DNA from: UBA7672 sp963784415
GTDB lineage: Bacteria; Pseudomonadota; Alphaproteobacteria; Caulobacterales; Hyphomonadaceae
Assembly: GCA_963784415.1 (NCBI GenBank)
Contig: CAWARK010000006.1
Location: 124,001-188,000 of the forward strand
Direction: 5' to 3'
DNA length: 64,000 nucleotides
A program made the position numbers and the translations under genes. Positions within the stretch are counted from its first letter, which is position 1, and each line of letters starts with the position of its first letter. This document shows, one piece after another, positions 17,852-25,882 of the stretch. The notes beneath the pieces are model-generated. The model was given only the letters and a program-made list of their open reading frames with translations, did no database searches and was not told the DNA's origin.

Positions 17852-18739
17852 ATGGTCAAGCCGCTGCCCCCGCTCAACGCCGTCCGCGCCTTCGAGGCCG
17901 CGTCGCGCCATCTCAACCTCTCCCGCGCCGCCGAAGAACTCGGCGTCACCCAGGGCGCGATCTCCAAACAGGTCATCGCGCTCGAGGATTTCATCGGCGT
18001 CCAGCTCTTCATCCGCGAACCCGGCGGCCTGCAGCTCACCGCCGAAGGCGGCAACCTAAAGGAAGCCATCGAGCCCGCCTTCACCACGCTCGCCGACGCT
18101 TTCGCGCGTTACTCGCGCCGCTCGCCGCGCTCGAACATCATCCGCGTCTCCACCGTCGCGTCCTTCGCCTCGCAGTTTCTCGTGCCGCGCCTGTCGCGCT
18201 TCCACGAGAAATTCCCCGGCTATGAACTCGAATTCCTCACCTCGATCCGCCTCGTCGATCTCGCGCGCGAGGAGTTCGACATCGCCATCCGCTACGGACC
18301 CGGCGGCTGGGACGACGTGATCTCCGCGCCATTGGGCGAAGGCCGCCTCTTGCCCGTCTGCTCACCCGCCGTCTTCAAGCGCGCCAACGGAGACCTCGCG
18401 ACATTGCTCGCCGGCAATCGCCGCATCCAGTCGTCCGCCTCCAATGAATGGCGCGCCTTTGCGCTCGAAGCGAACCTGCCCCTCTCCGCCGTCACGCCGA
18501 CCTTCACGATGGAGGAATTCACCGTCGCCCTCGCAGGCGCGCTGTCCGGCGAAGGCCTCGCCCTCATCCCCGACGTGCTGGTGCGCGACCGCATCGCGCG
18601 CGGCGAGCTCATGCAGTTCTGCGACACCACGGTGAAGCCCGGCTACGCCTATCATATCTGCCACGCGCCCAACGCCCTGCGCCGTTCCATCCTCGCCGAG
18701 CTCATCGCCTGGCTGAAGGAAGAGGCCGCCGCTGCATAA
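17852..18739 (+). CDS. LysR family transcriptional regulator (GcvA-like)
   Basis: 295 residues. The winged HTH spans about residues 5-62 (PPLNAVRAFEAASRHLNLSR, then AAEELGVTQGAISKQV), the exact style of GcvA/AmpR-type LysR proteins. An effector-binding periplasmic-protein-like domain follows. The ATG at 17852 gives the canonical N-terminus; the frame is open 27 codons upstream through the repeat element. No divergent target gene lies beside it, so its regulon cannot be guessed from context. Confidence 0.94.
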   Translation: MVKPLPPLNAVRAFEAASRHLNLSRAAEELGVTQGAISKQVIALEDFIGVQLFIREPGGLQLTAEGGNLKEAIEPAFTTLADAFARYSRRSPRSNIIRVSTVASFASQFLVPRLSRFHEKFPGYELEFLTSIRLVDLAREEFDIAIRYGPGGWDDVISAPLGEGRLLPVCSPAVFKRANGDLATLLAGNRRIQSSASNEWRAFALEANLPLSAVTPTFTMEEFTVALAGALSGEGLALIPDVLVRDRIARGELMQFCDTTVKPGYAYHICHAPNALRRSILAELIAWLKEEAAAA

Positions 18740-18901
18740 CGGCGCCCGCCCGCCCCGCTTCAAGCCCCAGCGCGAAATTCCTGCCCATGACTTTTGCTCA
18801 TGAGCCCTGAGCGCCCTTCTCGATTCCACACGCCGATCGCCTCGGGCATCAAGATGCCGGGTCCGCAACAAGACGGATCGACAAGAAGAGGCTCCCTCCC
18901 C

Positions 18902-19252
18902 ATGAAGAAATCCTTCCTCGTGATCTATGCCGCTCCCGTCGCGCTCCTGCTGATGGCTGGCGGTCTCGGCACGCCGTCCGCATCAGCCGACCCACAGCGG
19001 GCCGCAAGACTGAGCGACACCGTAAAAGGCGTCTTCACCTACGACCGCAACGCGCCCGCGGAGACGATCTACGCAAGCCTGCAGCAAAGGGCCGAACGGC
19101 TCTGCGCCTTTCCGGGCGCCAAGCGCTTCTACATGCGCAAGTATGAAGACGCGTGCGTCGCCAGCGTGGTCGCCGACGGCGTCCGCCGCATCGGCCGCGC
19201 CGACCTCGCCCAGCTCCACACACGGGAGATCCACGCCAACGCGCGCGGCTAG
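18902..19252 (+). CDS. UrcA family protein
   Basis: 116 residues with a signal peptide (MKKSFLVIYAAPVALLLMAG, then an Ala/Ser-rich cleavage site near residue 27). The mature ~90 residues carry a cysteine pair (AERLCAFPG ... YEDACVASVV) inside helical segments, spaced as in UrcA proteins of Caulobacterales and sphingomonads. It is likely periplasmic; function unknown. ATG 18902 is chosen to begin the signal peptide. Confidence 0.75.
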   Translation: MKKSFLVIYAAPVALLLMAGGLGTPSASADPQRAARLSDTVKGVFTYDRNAPAETIYASLQQRAERLCAFPGAKRFYMRKYEDACVASVVADGVRRIGRADLAQLHTREIHANARG

Positions 19253-19265
19253 CCGTCAGAACGAC

Positions 19266-19346
19266 GAAGGGCGCCGGTTGCCCGACGCCCTTGCCGCTTC
19301 GGCCCGCACCGTGGGGGTGAACGGGCCGACGCGTCCCCTCCGTTCA
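19266..19346 (+). other. Structured intergenic segment upstream of sufE
   Basis: A hairpin (AAGGGCG ... CGCCCTT, 19266-19292) follows the UrcA gene. Downstream, GGGG(19313-19317), GAACGG(19319-19324), CCCC(19335-19338) and CCGTTC(19340-19345) are ordered as the four strands of an H-type pseudoknot, about 100 nt before sufE. This may be a leader structure or chance; no known riboswitch class was recognised. Confidence 0.3.
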
Positions 19347-19444
19347 GGTGTTCTTCCGGCCTGTCTACGGACACGTCGCTGACGGGATGCTTACCCGCCC
19401 CCCGCCACTTGCCCTCCACGCCTTGCCGGGCCATTTCCCTGTGC

Positions 19445-19861
19445 ATGAGCGTTACCGATCAGGCAGCATCCCTGCGCGAAGACTTCGCCTTTCTCGGCGA
19501 CTGGGAGGAGCGATTCACGCACCTGATCGACCTCGGCAAATCATTGCCGCCGCTGAAGCCGGAAGAATACTCCGACGACAATAAAGTGCGCGGCTGCTCC
19601 AGCCAGGTCTGGCTCGTCGCCGAACCCTCGCCCACCAACCCCGGCGCGCTCCGCTTTCGCGGCGCCTCCGACGCCATGATCGTCGCTGGCCTCGTCGGCA
19701 TGTTGCTGCACCTCTTCTCCGATCAGCAACCGGCAGACATCCTCGCCTTCGACGCGCCCGCCTTCCTGCGCGAGATCGGCATCGCCGACGCCCTCACGCC
19801 CCAACGCTCCAACGGCCTCGCCTCCATGCTCCAGCGCATCCGCGCCCACGCGAGCGCCTAG
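19445..19861 (+). CDS. sufE: SufE family Fe-S cluster assembly protein
   Basis: 138-residue sulfur-acceptor protein that takes persulfide sulfur from the cysteine desulfurase SufS. The active cysteine is C51 in NKVRGCSSQVWLVAE, and the N-terminal WEERFTHLIDLGKSLPPL is standard for the family. ATG 19445 matches the usual length. The rest of the suf operon is not in the window, a common arrangement in alphaproteobacteria. Repeat B follows 28 bp after the stop. Confidence 0.95.
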   Translation: MSVTDQAASLREDFAFLGDWEERFTHLIDLGKSLPPLKPEEYSDDNKVRGCSSQVWLVAEPSPTNPGALRFRGASDAMIVAGLVGMLLHLFSDQQPADILAFDAPAFLREIGIADALTPQRSNGLASMLQRIRAHASA

Positions 19862-19888
19862 CTTCTACGTCACACCCTCTTGAACTCC

Positions 19889-20013
19889 GCTCATCCCGAC
19901 GAACGTCGGGATCCAGGGCTGATATTCCGCCTTGTTCCGAATTTAAGCTGCAGCAAAAAAGCTCGACCTGCCGATCCAGCATTCCTGGATCCCGACGTTC
20001 GTCGGGATGAGCG
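19889..20013. repeat. Intergenic palindromic repeat family B, copy 1
   Basis: About 125 bp. The left end reads TCATCCCGACGAACGTCGGG and continues ATCCAGG; the right end is its reverse complement (CCTGGATCCCGACGTTCGTC, then GGGATGA). Each end itself contains the small palindrome CCCGACGAACGTCGGG or its mirror. It lies between the convergent genes sufE and the DUF6456 gene. A second copy is at 53029-53152. Confidence 0.92.
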
Positions 20014-20041
20014 GTCGTGGTTATGCTCGTGCTCACCTGCC

Positions 20042-20728
20042 TTACCCCTCATAAGCCGCCGCCAGTCGCTCCAGCACATCGGCCACGCGCGGCTTGATCT
20101 GCGGCTGCAGAATTCCATGGCGCGCCATCAGCGTGTTCAGCGTGTCGCCGTCGATGCACAGCGCCCACAGTATCCGCCACGCCGGTTCGCCCAGGCGCTT
20201 CCGCAAGCGCCGCAGCAGGTCTGCCGCCGCCAGCGCATCGCCCGCGCGACCGCCACCTCCCGCGCTGCGCCGCTGCCGCGTCTTCGGACCGGCATCCCAG
20301 TCCATTGTCAGCCGCACATCCGCCGCAGCACGCTCCGCATCCGCGATCAGCCGCAACCCCGCCTGCGCCTGGCGCAGCGAGATCGCGCCGCCGCCTTCGC
20401 GCGCTTGCCGCGCCAGGCCGACAAAACCGAACCCGCGCATGCGCGAGCCCGCGCGTCGCACGCTCGTCGCCGTGAACACCCATTGTCGCGGCTGCGTCCA
20501 TGCCGGCGGCGCCGCTTCAGGCCGCAACACCCAGACCTGCTCGCCCGCCGAGACAACATCGCCCTCGGCGATCAGGCGCATCACCATCTCGCCATCGACG
20601 CGCAGGATCGGCCGCCGCCTGCGATCCCCGCCGCCGAGCACGGCCCAGCCCTCGCCGCGTCGTTGCACCAGCCTGCGCCCGCTGATCCTCAGTGCACGGA
20701 GCACGCGCTCCCGCAACGCGTCGCTCAT
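20042..20728 (-). CDS. DUF6456 domain-containing protein
   Basis: 228 residues, very basic in the first half. The C-terminal ~110 residues fit the DUF6456 pattern: LRLIADAERAAADVRLTMDW, a variable linker, then DLLRRLRKRLGEPAWRILWA and a terminal ERLAAAYEG. In alphaproteobacteria this domain is found next to or fused with small HTH regulators, and a DNA-related role is inferred. Start ATG 20728 overlaps the stop of the upstream HTH gene (ATGA), which shows translational coupling. Confidence 0.85.
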   Translation of the reverse strand: MSDALRERVLRALRISGRRLVQRRGEGWAVLGGGDRRRRPILRVDGEMVMRLIAEGDVVSAGEQVWVLRPEAAPPAWTQPRQWVFTATSVRRAGSRMRGFGFVGLARQAREGGGAISLRQAQAGLRLIADAERAAADVRLTMDWDAGPKTRQRRSAGGGGRAGDALAAADLLRRLRKRLGEPAWRILWALCIDGDTLNTLMARHGILQPQIKPRVADVLERLAAAYEG

Positions 20729-21051
20729 GGCATCACCGGCGCGCGCGACGCCGTCACCTCGAGCGCCTCGATCCACCGGTCGAACGCGGGATCGTCGCGC
20801 CGGTCCTCCACCACGCGACACGCATGCTGGATGGTCGACCTGTCCCGCCCCAGCGCCGCCGCCACGCGCGCATAGCTCATCCCGAAACCAACCGACGCGA
20901 TGTACATCGCCACTTGCCGCGCCAGCACATGCCGGGGCGAGCGGCTATCGCCCTCCACCCCCTCCACCCCCACCCCCATCGCCCCCGCCGCCATCGCCAC
21001 CGCCATCTGCGTCCGCGACCGATCCCGGTCCGCCTTCTCCACGCGCCTCAC
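20725..21051 (-). CDS. HTH protein resembling the DnaA C-terminal domain
   Basis: 108 residues. The segment RHVLARQVAMYIASVGFGMS (41-60) continues YARVAAALGRDRSTIQHACR and RVVEDRRDDPAFDRW. This is the helix-turn-helix of DnaA domain IV (which contacts the DnaA box) without any AAA+ part. It is therefore a stand-alone DNA-binding protein, not DnaA. It probably acts with the coupled DUF6456 protein. A tandem palindrome 50-85 bp upstream is a good candidate for its own operator. Confidence 0.85.
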   Translation of the reverse strand: MRRVEKADRDRSRTQMAVAMAAGAMGVGVEGVEGDSRSPRHVLARQVAMYIASVGFGMSYARVAAALGRDRSTIQHACRVVEDRRDDPAFDRWIEALEVTASRAPVMP

Positions 21052-21098
21052 ACCAACCCTCCAGGTTTTGCGGCCACTCCGGACCCCTCAACCCAAAT

Positions 21099-21136
21099 AT
21101 AGGATGATATTCCTATCTGTAGGACAGATTTCCTGT
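21099..21136. promoter_or_regulatory. Tandem AGGA-N6-TCCT operator
   Basis: Two palindromes AGGA-N6-TCCT start at 21101 and 21121, exactly 20 bp (about two helical turns) apart, in a markedly AT-rich stretch. Each is extended by flanking A/T symmetry (ATAGGA...TCCTAT; GTAGGA...TCCTGT). The site lies between the HTH gene (minus strand, starts 21051) and the lipoprotein gene (plus strand, starts 21266). A dimeric regulator bound side by side is implied. Confidence 0.65.
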
Positions 21137-21265
21137 AAATTTTTTGCGCTGGCACATTTTTGAGTAAATTCAGCGATATAAGTATCAAACGTGGGCGCCT
21201 GACGCCCAACCGCTTGATCGCGGACGCCGCAATGCTGATGCTGTGCCGACCTTGGGGGACGGTAC

Positions 21266-21733
21266 ATGAACCGAGTCGCGGTCTCGATTGCTCTGGCGAT
21301 GGCGATGGCCGGTTGCGCGACGACTTCCTACGAACTGCCGACCGGCAAGCCCATCGCCTACATCACCGTGAATCGGGCTGAGCTCGGCACGCGGCTCGGC
21401 TCCATCCAGGACGCGAAAATCTATCACCGCGGCCCACACACCGGCTCGACGATCTCCAGCGACGTTCCGTGGAACGCGATCGCCGACTACGTCTACGACA
21501 CAAGGCTTCCCGTCGAAGCGGAGGTCCCCTCCGTCATCATGATCGACCTGCGCACATCGATGGCGAACTGGACGGCCTACTGCGACATGAACTTTGCCTT
21601 CACGCCCAAAGCGGGCCGCACCTACCGCTTCACGCCGCGCGGCTCGGGCGAGGAAATCTGCGACACCGCCATCATCGACATCGACACCGGCGCCCCTCCC
21701 GAAGACCTCCTCCGCATCGCGCCCGTCCGCTAG
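21266..21733 (+). CDS. Putative lipoprotein
   Basis: 155 residues beginning with a lipoprotein signal: MNRVAVSIALAMAMAGCATT, with the lipobox cysteine at residue 17. The mature part contains paired cysteines (TAYCDMNF and EEICDTAI) that could form a disulfide in the periplasm. No family recognised. GGGGGA at 21254-21259 precedes ATG 21266. It is monocistronic, with the pst operon about 250 bp downstream. Confidence 0.82.
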   Translation: MNRVAVSIALAMAMAGCATTSYELPTGKPIAYITVNRAELGTRLGSIQDAKIYHRGPHTGSTISSDVPWNAIADYVYDTRLPVEAEVPSVIMIDLRTSMANWTAYCDMNFAFTPKAGRTYRFTPRGSGEEICDTAIIDIDTGAPPEDLLRIAPVR

Positions 21734-21890
21734 CTGCGCCTGCCGGCCGCAAAGACTCACCGCCGATTGTGACAGCGGCTGTGCATAAGCCTGTGGATGC
21801 CTGTCACGCAGCCGACACACGCCCCGCGCGCGAGCAGCGCAAGCCGCTGATTCTTTTCCTCTTTCCCACGTTACATTGCCCACCCTCGAC

Positions 21891-21910
21891 CGTCACAAAC
21901 ACTGTCACAA
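21891..21910 (+). promoter_or_regulatory. Pho-box-like direct repeat upstream of pstS
   Basis: CGTCACAAAC-ACTGTCACAA is a repeat of (T/C)GTCACAAA, similar to PhoB sites (TGTCA repeats). The repeats are 12 bp apart rather than the usual 11 and the first T is a C, so the match is imperfect. The position, about 70-90 bp before pstS, is right for phosphate control. Confidence 0.4.
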
Positions 21911-21981
21911 ATGCTTCGCGGAACGGGTGATAGAGCACACGCGATATCCACGCCGGCCACTGGCCGAGGGAGACGCGCCAG

Positions 21982-23046
21982 GTGATCCAGTCCGCGGTGA
22001 TCCAGCTTGCCGGCCGCCTCGCGTCTGCCCTCGCCGCCGCAGCCCTGTTTGCCGCCCCCGCCCTCGCGCAGGACATCACCGGCGCCGGCGCCACTTTCCC
22101 CGCCCCCATCTATTCCAGCTGGGGCGAGGACTACGCCAAAGTCTCCGGCGGCCGCCTCAACTACCAGGCCCTCGGCTCGGGCGCAGGCGTCACCCAGATC
22201 GTCAACCGCACCGTCGATTTCGGCGCGTCGGATAGCCCCGTCGCCGCCGAGAAGCTGGAGAAGGAAAAGCTCCTCCAGTTCCCCGCCGTCATCGGCGCCG
22301 TCGTCCTCGTCGTGAACATTCCCGGCGTCGACGGCACCAAGGTCCGCCTCACCGGCGAACTCGTCGGCGAGATCTTCGTCGGCCGCATCCGCCTCTGGAA
22401 CGATCCGAAGATCACCGCGATCAACCCCGGCCTCAAACTGCCGCAGATCCCGATCTCGCCCGCCTATCGCGCTGACTCATCCGGCACGACCAGCATCTTC
22501 ACGAAGTACGTCTCGTCCGTCTCCCCGATCTTCAAGGAACGCACCGGCGCCGGCAATTCCGTCGCCTGGCGCACGGGCCTTGGCGCGCCGGGCAATGCGG
22601 GCGTCGCCGCCGCCGTGAAGAACATCAAGGGCGGCATCGGCTATGTCGAGTTCGCGTACGCTGCCGAAAACGGCATGCAGGCGCTGATGCTCGCCAACAA
22701 GGACGGCAAGTTCGTCAGCCCGTCGATCCCCGCCTTCCTCGCCGCCGCCAGCCACGCCGACTGGGCCAACGCGAAGAACATGGCCGCGACGATGCAGAAC
22801 ATGCCGGGCGAGACCTCATGGCCGATCGTCTCCTCGACCTACATCCTCGTGCCCCGCAATCCGAAAGACCCCCTCCGCACCCAGCGCGTGCTGCAGTTCT
22901 TCGACTGGTCCTACCGCAATGGCGGCCCCACCGCCGACCGTCTCCACTACATCATGCTGCCGCCGAACGTGCAGGACCTCGCGCGGCAGCAATGGTCCAC
23001 GCTCACCGCCGGCGGAAAATCGCTCTGGCCGCCGGCCACCAACTGA
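21982..23046 (+). CDS. pstS: Phosphate ABC transporter substrate-binding protein
   Basis: 354 residues. The signal peptide ends ALA-QD near residue 29, followed directly by ITGAGATFPAPIYSSWGEDY, the phosphate-binding loop of PstS. ALGSGAGVTQI and RADSSGTTSIFTKY supply the other phosphate ligands. It captures inorganic phosphate in the periplasm and delivers it to PstCA. The start is GTG 21982 with GAGGGAG about 9 nt upstream; an alternative GTG lies 5 codons in. First gene of pstSCAB. Confidence 0.97.
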   Translation: MIQSAVIQLAGRLASALAAAALFAAPALAQDITGAGATFPAPIYSSWGEDYAKVSGGRLNYQALGSGAGVTQIVNRTVDFGASDSPVAAEKLEKEKLLQFPAVIGAVVLVVNIPGVDGTKVRLTGELVGEIFVGRIRLWNDPKITAINPGLKLPQIPISPAYRADSSGTTSIFTKYVSSVSPIFKERTGAGNSVAWRTGLGAPGNAGVAAAVKNIKGGIGYVEFAYAAENGMQALMLANKDGKFVSPSIPAFLAAASHADWANAKNMAATMQNMPGETSWPIVSSTYILVPRNPKDPLRTQRVLQFFDWSYRNGGPTADRLHYIMLPPNVQDLARQQWSTLTAGGKSLWPPATN

Positions 23047-23057
23047 TCGGCATCCCC

Positions 23058-24023
23058 ATGACCACGCCAGCAGTTACAGAAACCATCGGCGCCCGCCGCC
23101 TCCATATCGGCGACACCGCCTTCCGCATCAGCCTGCTCGCCGCCGGCGCCATCGTCGTGATCGTGCTGTTCTCGATCCTCGTCATCATGTTCTCGGGCGG
23201 CAAGCTCGCCTTCGACACGTTCGGCCTCGGCTTCATCACCGGCACGGAATGGAACCCGGTGACGCAGATCTATGGCGCGCTCCCCGCCATCACCGGCACC
23301 ATCGTCACCGCAGCCCTCGCCCTGCTGATCGCCTGGCCCATCGGCTTCGGCATTGCGTTCTTCCTCACCGAACTCTGCCCCGACCGCCTGCGCGGGCCCC
23401 TCGGCGTCGCGATCGAACTGCTCGCGGCCGTGCCCTCCATCGTCTACGGCATGTGGGGCTTCTTCGTGCTCGCGCCCTTCATGTCCGAATACGTCCAGCC
23501 CTGGCTCACCAGCGTCTTCATCTGGATCCCGCCGATCGGCGACAGCTTCTTCTGGTTCACCGCCCCGCCCATCGGCGTCGGCCTCCTCACCGCCTCGCTC
23601 ATCCTCGCGATCATGATCCTGCCCTTCATCGCCGCCACCACGCGCGACGTGTTGAAGTCCTCGCCGCAACTCCTGAAGGACGGCGCTTACGCCATGGGCG
23701 CGACCCGCTGGGAGGCGCTCACCGGCGCCGTCATCCCCGCCGTGCGCGGCTCGCTGTTCGGCGCCGTCTTCCTCGGCCTCGGCCGCGCGCTGGGCGAGAC
23801 GATGGCCGTGGTGTTCGTGATCGGCAACGCCATCCGCATGCCCGACAGCGTCATGGCTCCGTCCGCGACCATCGCCTCGGTCGTCGCCAACTCCTTCCCC
23901 GAAGCCGAACCCGGCACGCTCGATCTCGCCGTGCTGCTCGGCCTCGGCTTCATCCTGTTCGTCGTGTCGTTCGGCGTCCTCGCCATCGCACGCCTCCTCC
24001 TCCGTCAGGAGCGCATGTCGTGA
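23058..24023 (+). CDS. pstC: Phosphate ABC transporter permease PstC
   Basis: 321 residues with six membrane helices and the transporter EAA-type loop LLKDGAYAMGATRWEALTGA. LGRALGETMAVVFVIGN is diagnostic for PstC. It forms the inner-membrane channel with PstA. ATG 23058 lies 11 bp after the pstS stop; a longer open frame upstream is only read-through over pstS. The 3' end overlaps the pstA start. Confidence 0.97.
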   Translation: MTTPAVTETIGARRLHIGDTAFRISLLAAGAIVVIVLFSILVIMFSGGKLAFDTFGLGFITGTEWNPVTQIYGALPAITGTIVTAALALLIAWPIGFGIAFFLTELCPDRLRGPLGVAIELLAAVPSIVYGMWGFFVLAPFMSEYVQPWLTSVFIWIPPIGDSFFWFTAPPIGVGLLTASLILAIMILPFIAATTRDVLKSSPQLLKDGAYAMGATRWEALTGAVIPAVRGSLFGAVFLGLGRALGETMAVVFVIGNAIRMPDSVMAPSATIASVVANSFPEAEPGTLDLAVLLGLGFILFVVSFGVLAIARLLLRQERMS

Positions 24024-24892
24024 AGGAACTCTCGCCCACAGCCCGCGCGCGTTACTTCCGCCGTCAGATGATCGACCGCCTGATGGGCGGCCTCTGCGTC
24101 GTCGCGGCTGGCATCGGCCTCATCCTGCTCGGCCTCATCCTCTGGATGCTGTTCTCGAACGGCATTGGCGGCCTCAAGCTGTCCGTCTTCACCAACCCGA
24201 TGGCGCAACCCGGCGCCGAAGGCGGCCTCGCCAACGCCATCGTCGGCTCGATCATCCAGGTCGGCATCGGCGCCATGATCGGCGCGCCGATCGGCATGAT
24301 GGTCGGCGTCTATCTCTCCGAAGTCGGCAAGGAGAGCCGCTTCGCCTCCGTCGTCCGCTTCGTGAACGACATTCTCCTGTCCGCGCCGTCCGTGCTCATC
24401 GGCCTGTTCGTCTACCAGATCGCAGTCGCCCCCTTCGGCGGCTTCTCCGGCCTTGCCGGCGCGGTCTCGCTCGCGCTCATCGCCATGCCGATCGTCGCAC
24501 GCACCACCGAAGACATCCTGCGCCTCGTGCCCCAGGCCTATCGCGATGGCGCAATCGCCCTCGGCAGCCGCGAGAACGAAGTCGTCCGCAAGGTCGTCCT
24601 CCCCGCAGCCTTCGGCGGTATCCTCACCGGCGTGCTGCTCGCTGTCGCGCGCATCGCGGGCGAGACCGCGCCGCTGCTGTTCACCTCGCTCGGCAACACC
24701 AACTGGTCGACCGACCTCACGCAACCGATGGCCAGCCTCCCCATCGCGATCTACCGCTATGCCGGCAGCCCCTATCCCGAATGGGTCTCGCTGGCCTGGA
24801 CCGGCGCAATGTTGATCACGGTGGGCGTGCTTACCCTCAACATCCTGTCGCGCTTCAGCCACGCGGCCCTCGCTGGCAAGCAGGGTGGCTGA
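24020..24892 (+). CDS. pstA: Phosphate ABC transporter permease PstA
   Basis: 290 residues with six membrane helices. Markers are SEVGKESRFASVVRFVNDIL, the coupling loop VPQAYRDGAIALGSRENEVV and VARIAGETAPLLFTSLGN, all typical of PstA. The start is GTG 24020, overlapping the pstC stop (GTGA), with GGAG upstream. The same frame stays open far upstream through pstS and pstC, but that part is not coding. Confidence 0.96.
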   Translation: MKELSPTARARYFRRQMIDRLMGGLCVVAAGIGLILLGLILWMLFSNGIGGLKLSVFTNPMAQPGAEGGLANAIVGSIIQVGIGAMIGAPIGMMVGVYLSEVGKESRFASVVRFVNDILLSAPSVLIGLFVYQIAVAPFGGFSGLAGAVSLALIAMPIVARTTEDILRLVPQAYRDGAIALGSRENEVVRKVVLPAAFGGILTGVLLAVARIAGETAPLLFTSLGNTNWSTDLTQPMASLPIAIYRYAGSPYPEWVSLAWTGAMLITVGVLTLNILSRFSHAALAGKQGG

Positions 24893-24893
24893 T

Positions 24894-25763
24894 ATGTTCA
24901 CCGAGATGACAGACCCGGTGATCGAACCGAACCGCCCCGCACCCGCCGCGCCATCCACACCGATGCGCGCGCCCACCGTCTCGGCGAAGCCCAGCGTCAC
25001 CGCCGCGACCACGCGCATCTCGGTGAAGGACGTCAACGCCTACTACGGCGCGAAACAGGCGCTGCACGACGTCAATCTCGAAATCCCCGACAACTCAGTC
25101 ACCGCCTTCATCGGCGCGTCCGGTTGCGGCAAGTCCACCCTGCTGCGCTGCCTCAATCGCATGAACGACACCATCCCCGGCGCCCGCGTCGAGGGCCAGA
25201 TCCGCATGGACGGCATCGACATCAACAGCCCGGCCGTCGATCCCGTGCAGGTCCGCACCCGCATCGGCATGGTGTTCCAGAAACCGAACCCGTTCCCGAT
25301 GTCGATCTACGACAACATCGCCTACGGCCCCCGCACCCACAAACTCGCGGCCACAAAAGCCGACCTCGACGCCATCGTCGAAAAATCCCTGCGCGGCGCC
25401 GCCCTCTGGGACGAAGTCAAAGACCGCCTGAAGTCCTCCGGCCTCGGCCTCTCCGGCGGCCAGCAGCAACGCCTCGTCATCGCAAGAACGCTCGCCGTCT
25501 CGCCCGCCGTGATCCTGATGGACGAACCGTGCTCGGCGCTCGACCCCATCGCCACCGCCCACATCGAAGCCCTGATCGACGACCTCCGCAAACACACCTG
25601 CATCGTCATGGTCACCCACTCGATGGCGCAGGCCGCCCGCGTCTCCCAGGTCACGGCATTCTTCAACATGGGCAAGCTCGTCGAATCCGGCCCCACCGAC
25701 CAGATCTTCACCGCCCCCAAACTCGACCAGACCCAAGACTACATCACCGGCCGCTTCGGCTGA
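24894..25763 (+). CDS. pstB: Phosphate ABC transporter ATP-binding protein
   Basis: 289 residues. Walker A GASGCGKST (74-82), signature LSGGQQQR, Walker B VILMDEP and the switch His in VTHSM are all present, as is the PstB-specific FQKPNPFPMSIYDNIAYG. The ~40-residue Pro/Ala-rich N-terminal extension is longer than in E. coli. ATG 24894 has CAGGGTGG 5 nt upstream; a GTG at 24885 is the alternative. No phoU or phoB follows; the next gene is a stress protein 119 bp on. Confidence 0.97.
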   Translation: MFTEMTDPVIEPNRPAPAAPSTPMRAPTVSAKPSVTAATTRISVKDVNAYYGAKQALHDVNLEIPDNSVTAFIGASGCGKSTLLRCLNRMNDTIPGARVEGQIRMDGIDINSPAVDPVQVRTRIGMVFQKPNPFPMSIYDNIAYGPRTHKLAATKADLDAIVEKSLRGAALWDEVKDRLKSSGLGLSGGQQQRLVIARTLAVSPAVILMDEPCSALDPIATAHIEALIDDLRKHTCIVMVTHSMAQAARVSQVTAFFNMGKLVESGPTDQIFTAPKLDQTQDYITGRFG

Positions 25764-25882
25764 GCTGATCTGGCGCAACGCGCAAAACCGCTACGTCAGG
25801 CGTGTCGCAACGAATTGATATCCCTCAAGCGCTGCTCGTTGGAATGAAGTAGGATGGCGGCATTCCCCAGGAGGGTTCCGCC

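Noticed and set aside
22919..24892. Long open frame spanning pstS/pstC into pstA
   Set aside because: Only the part from GTG 24020 encodes PstA; upstream residues are Arg/His-rich read-through in the wrong frame of pstS and pstC.
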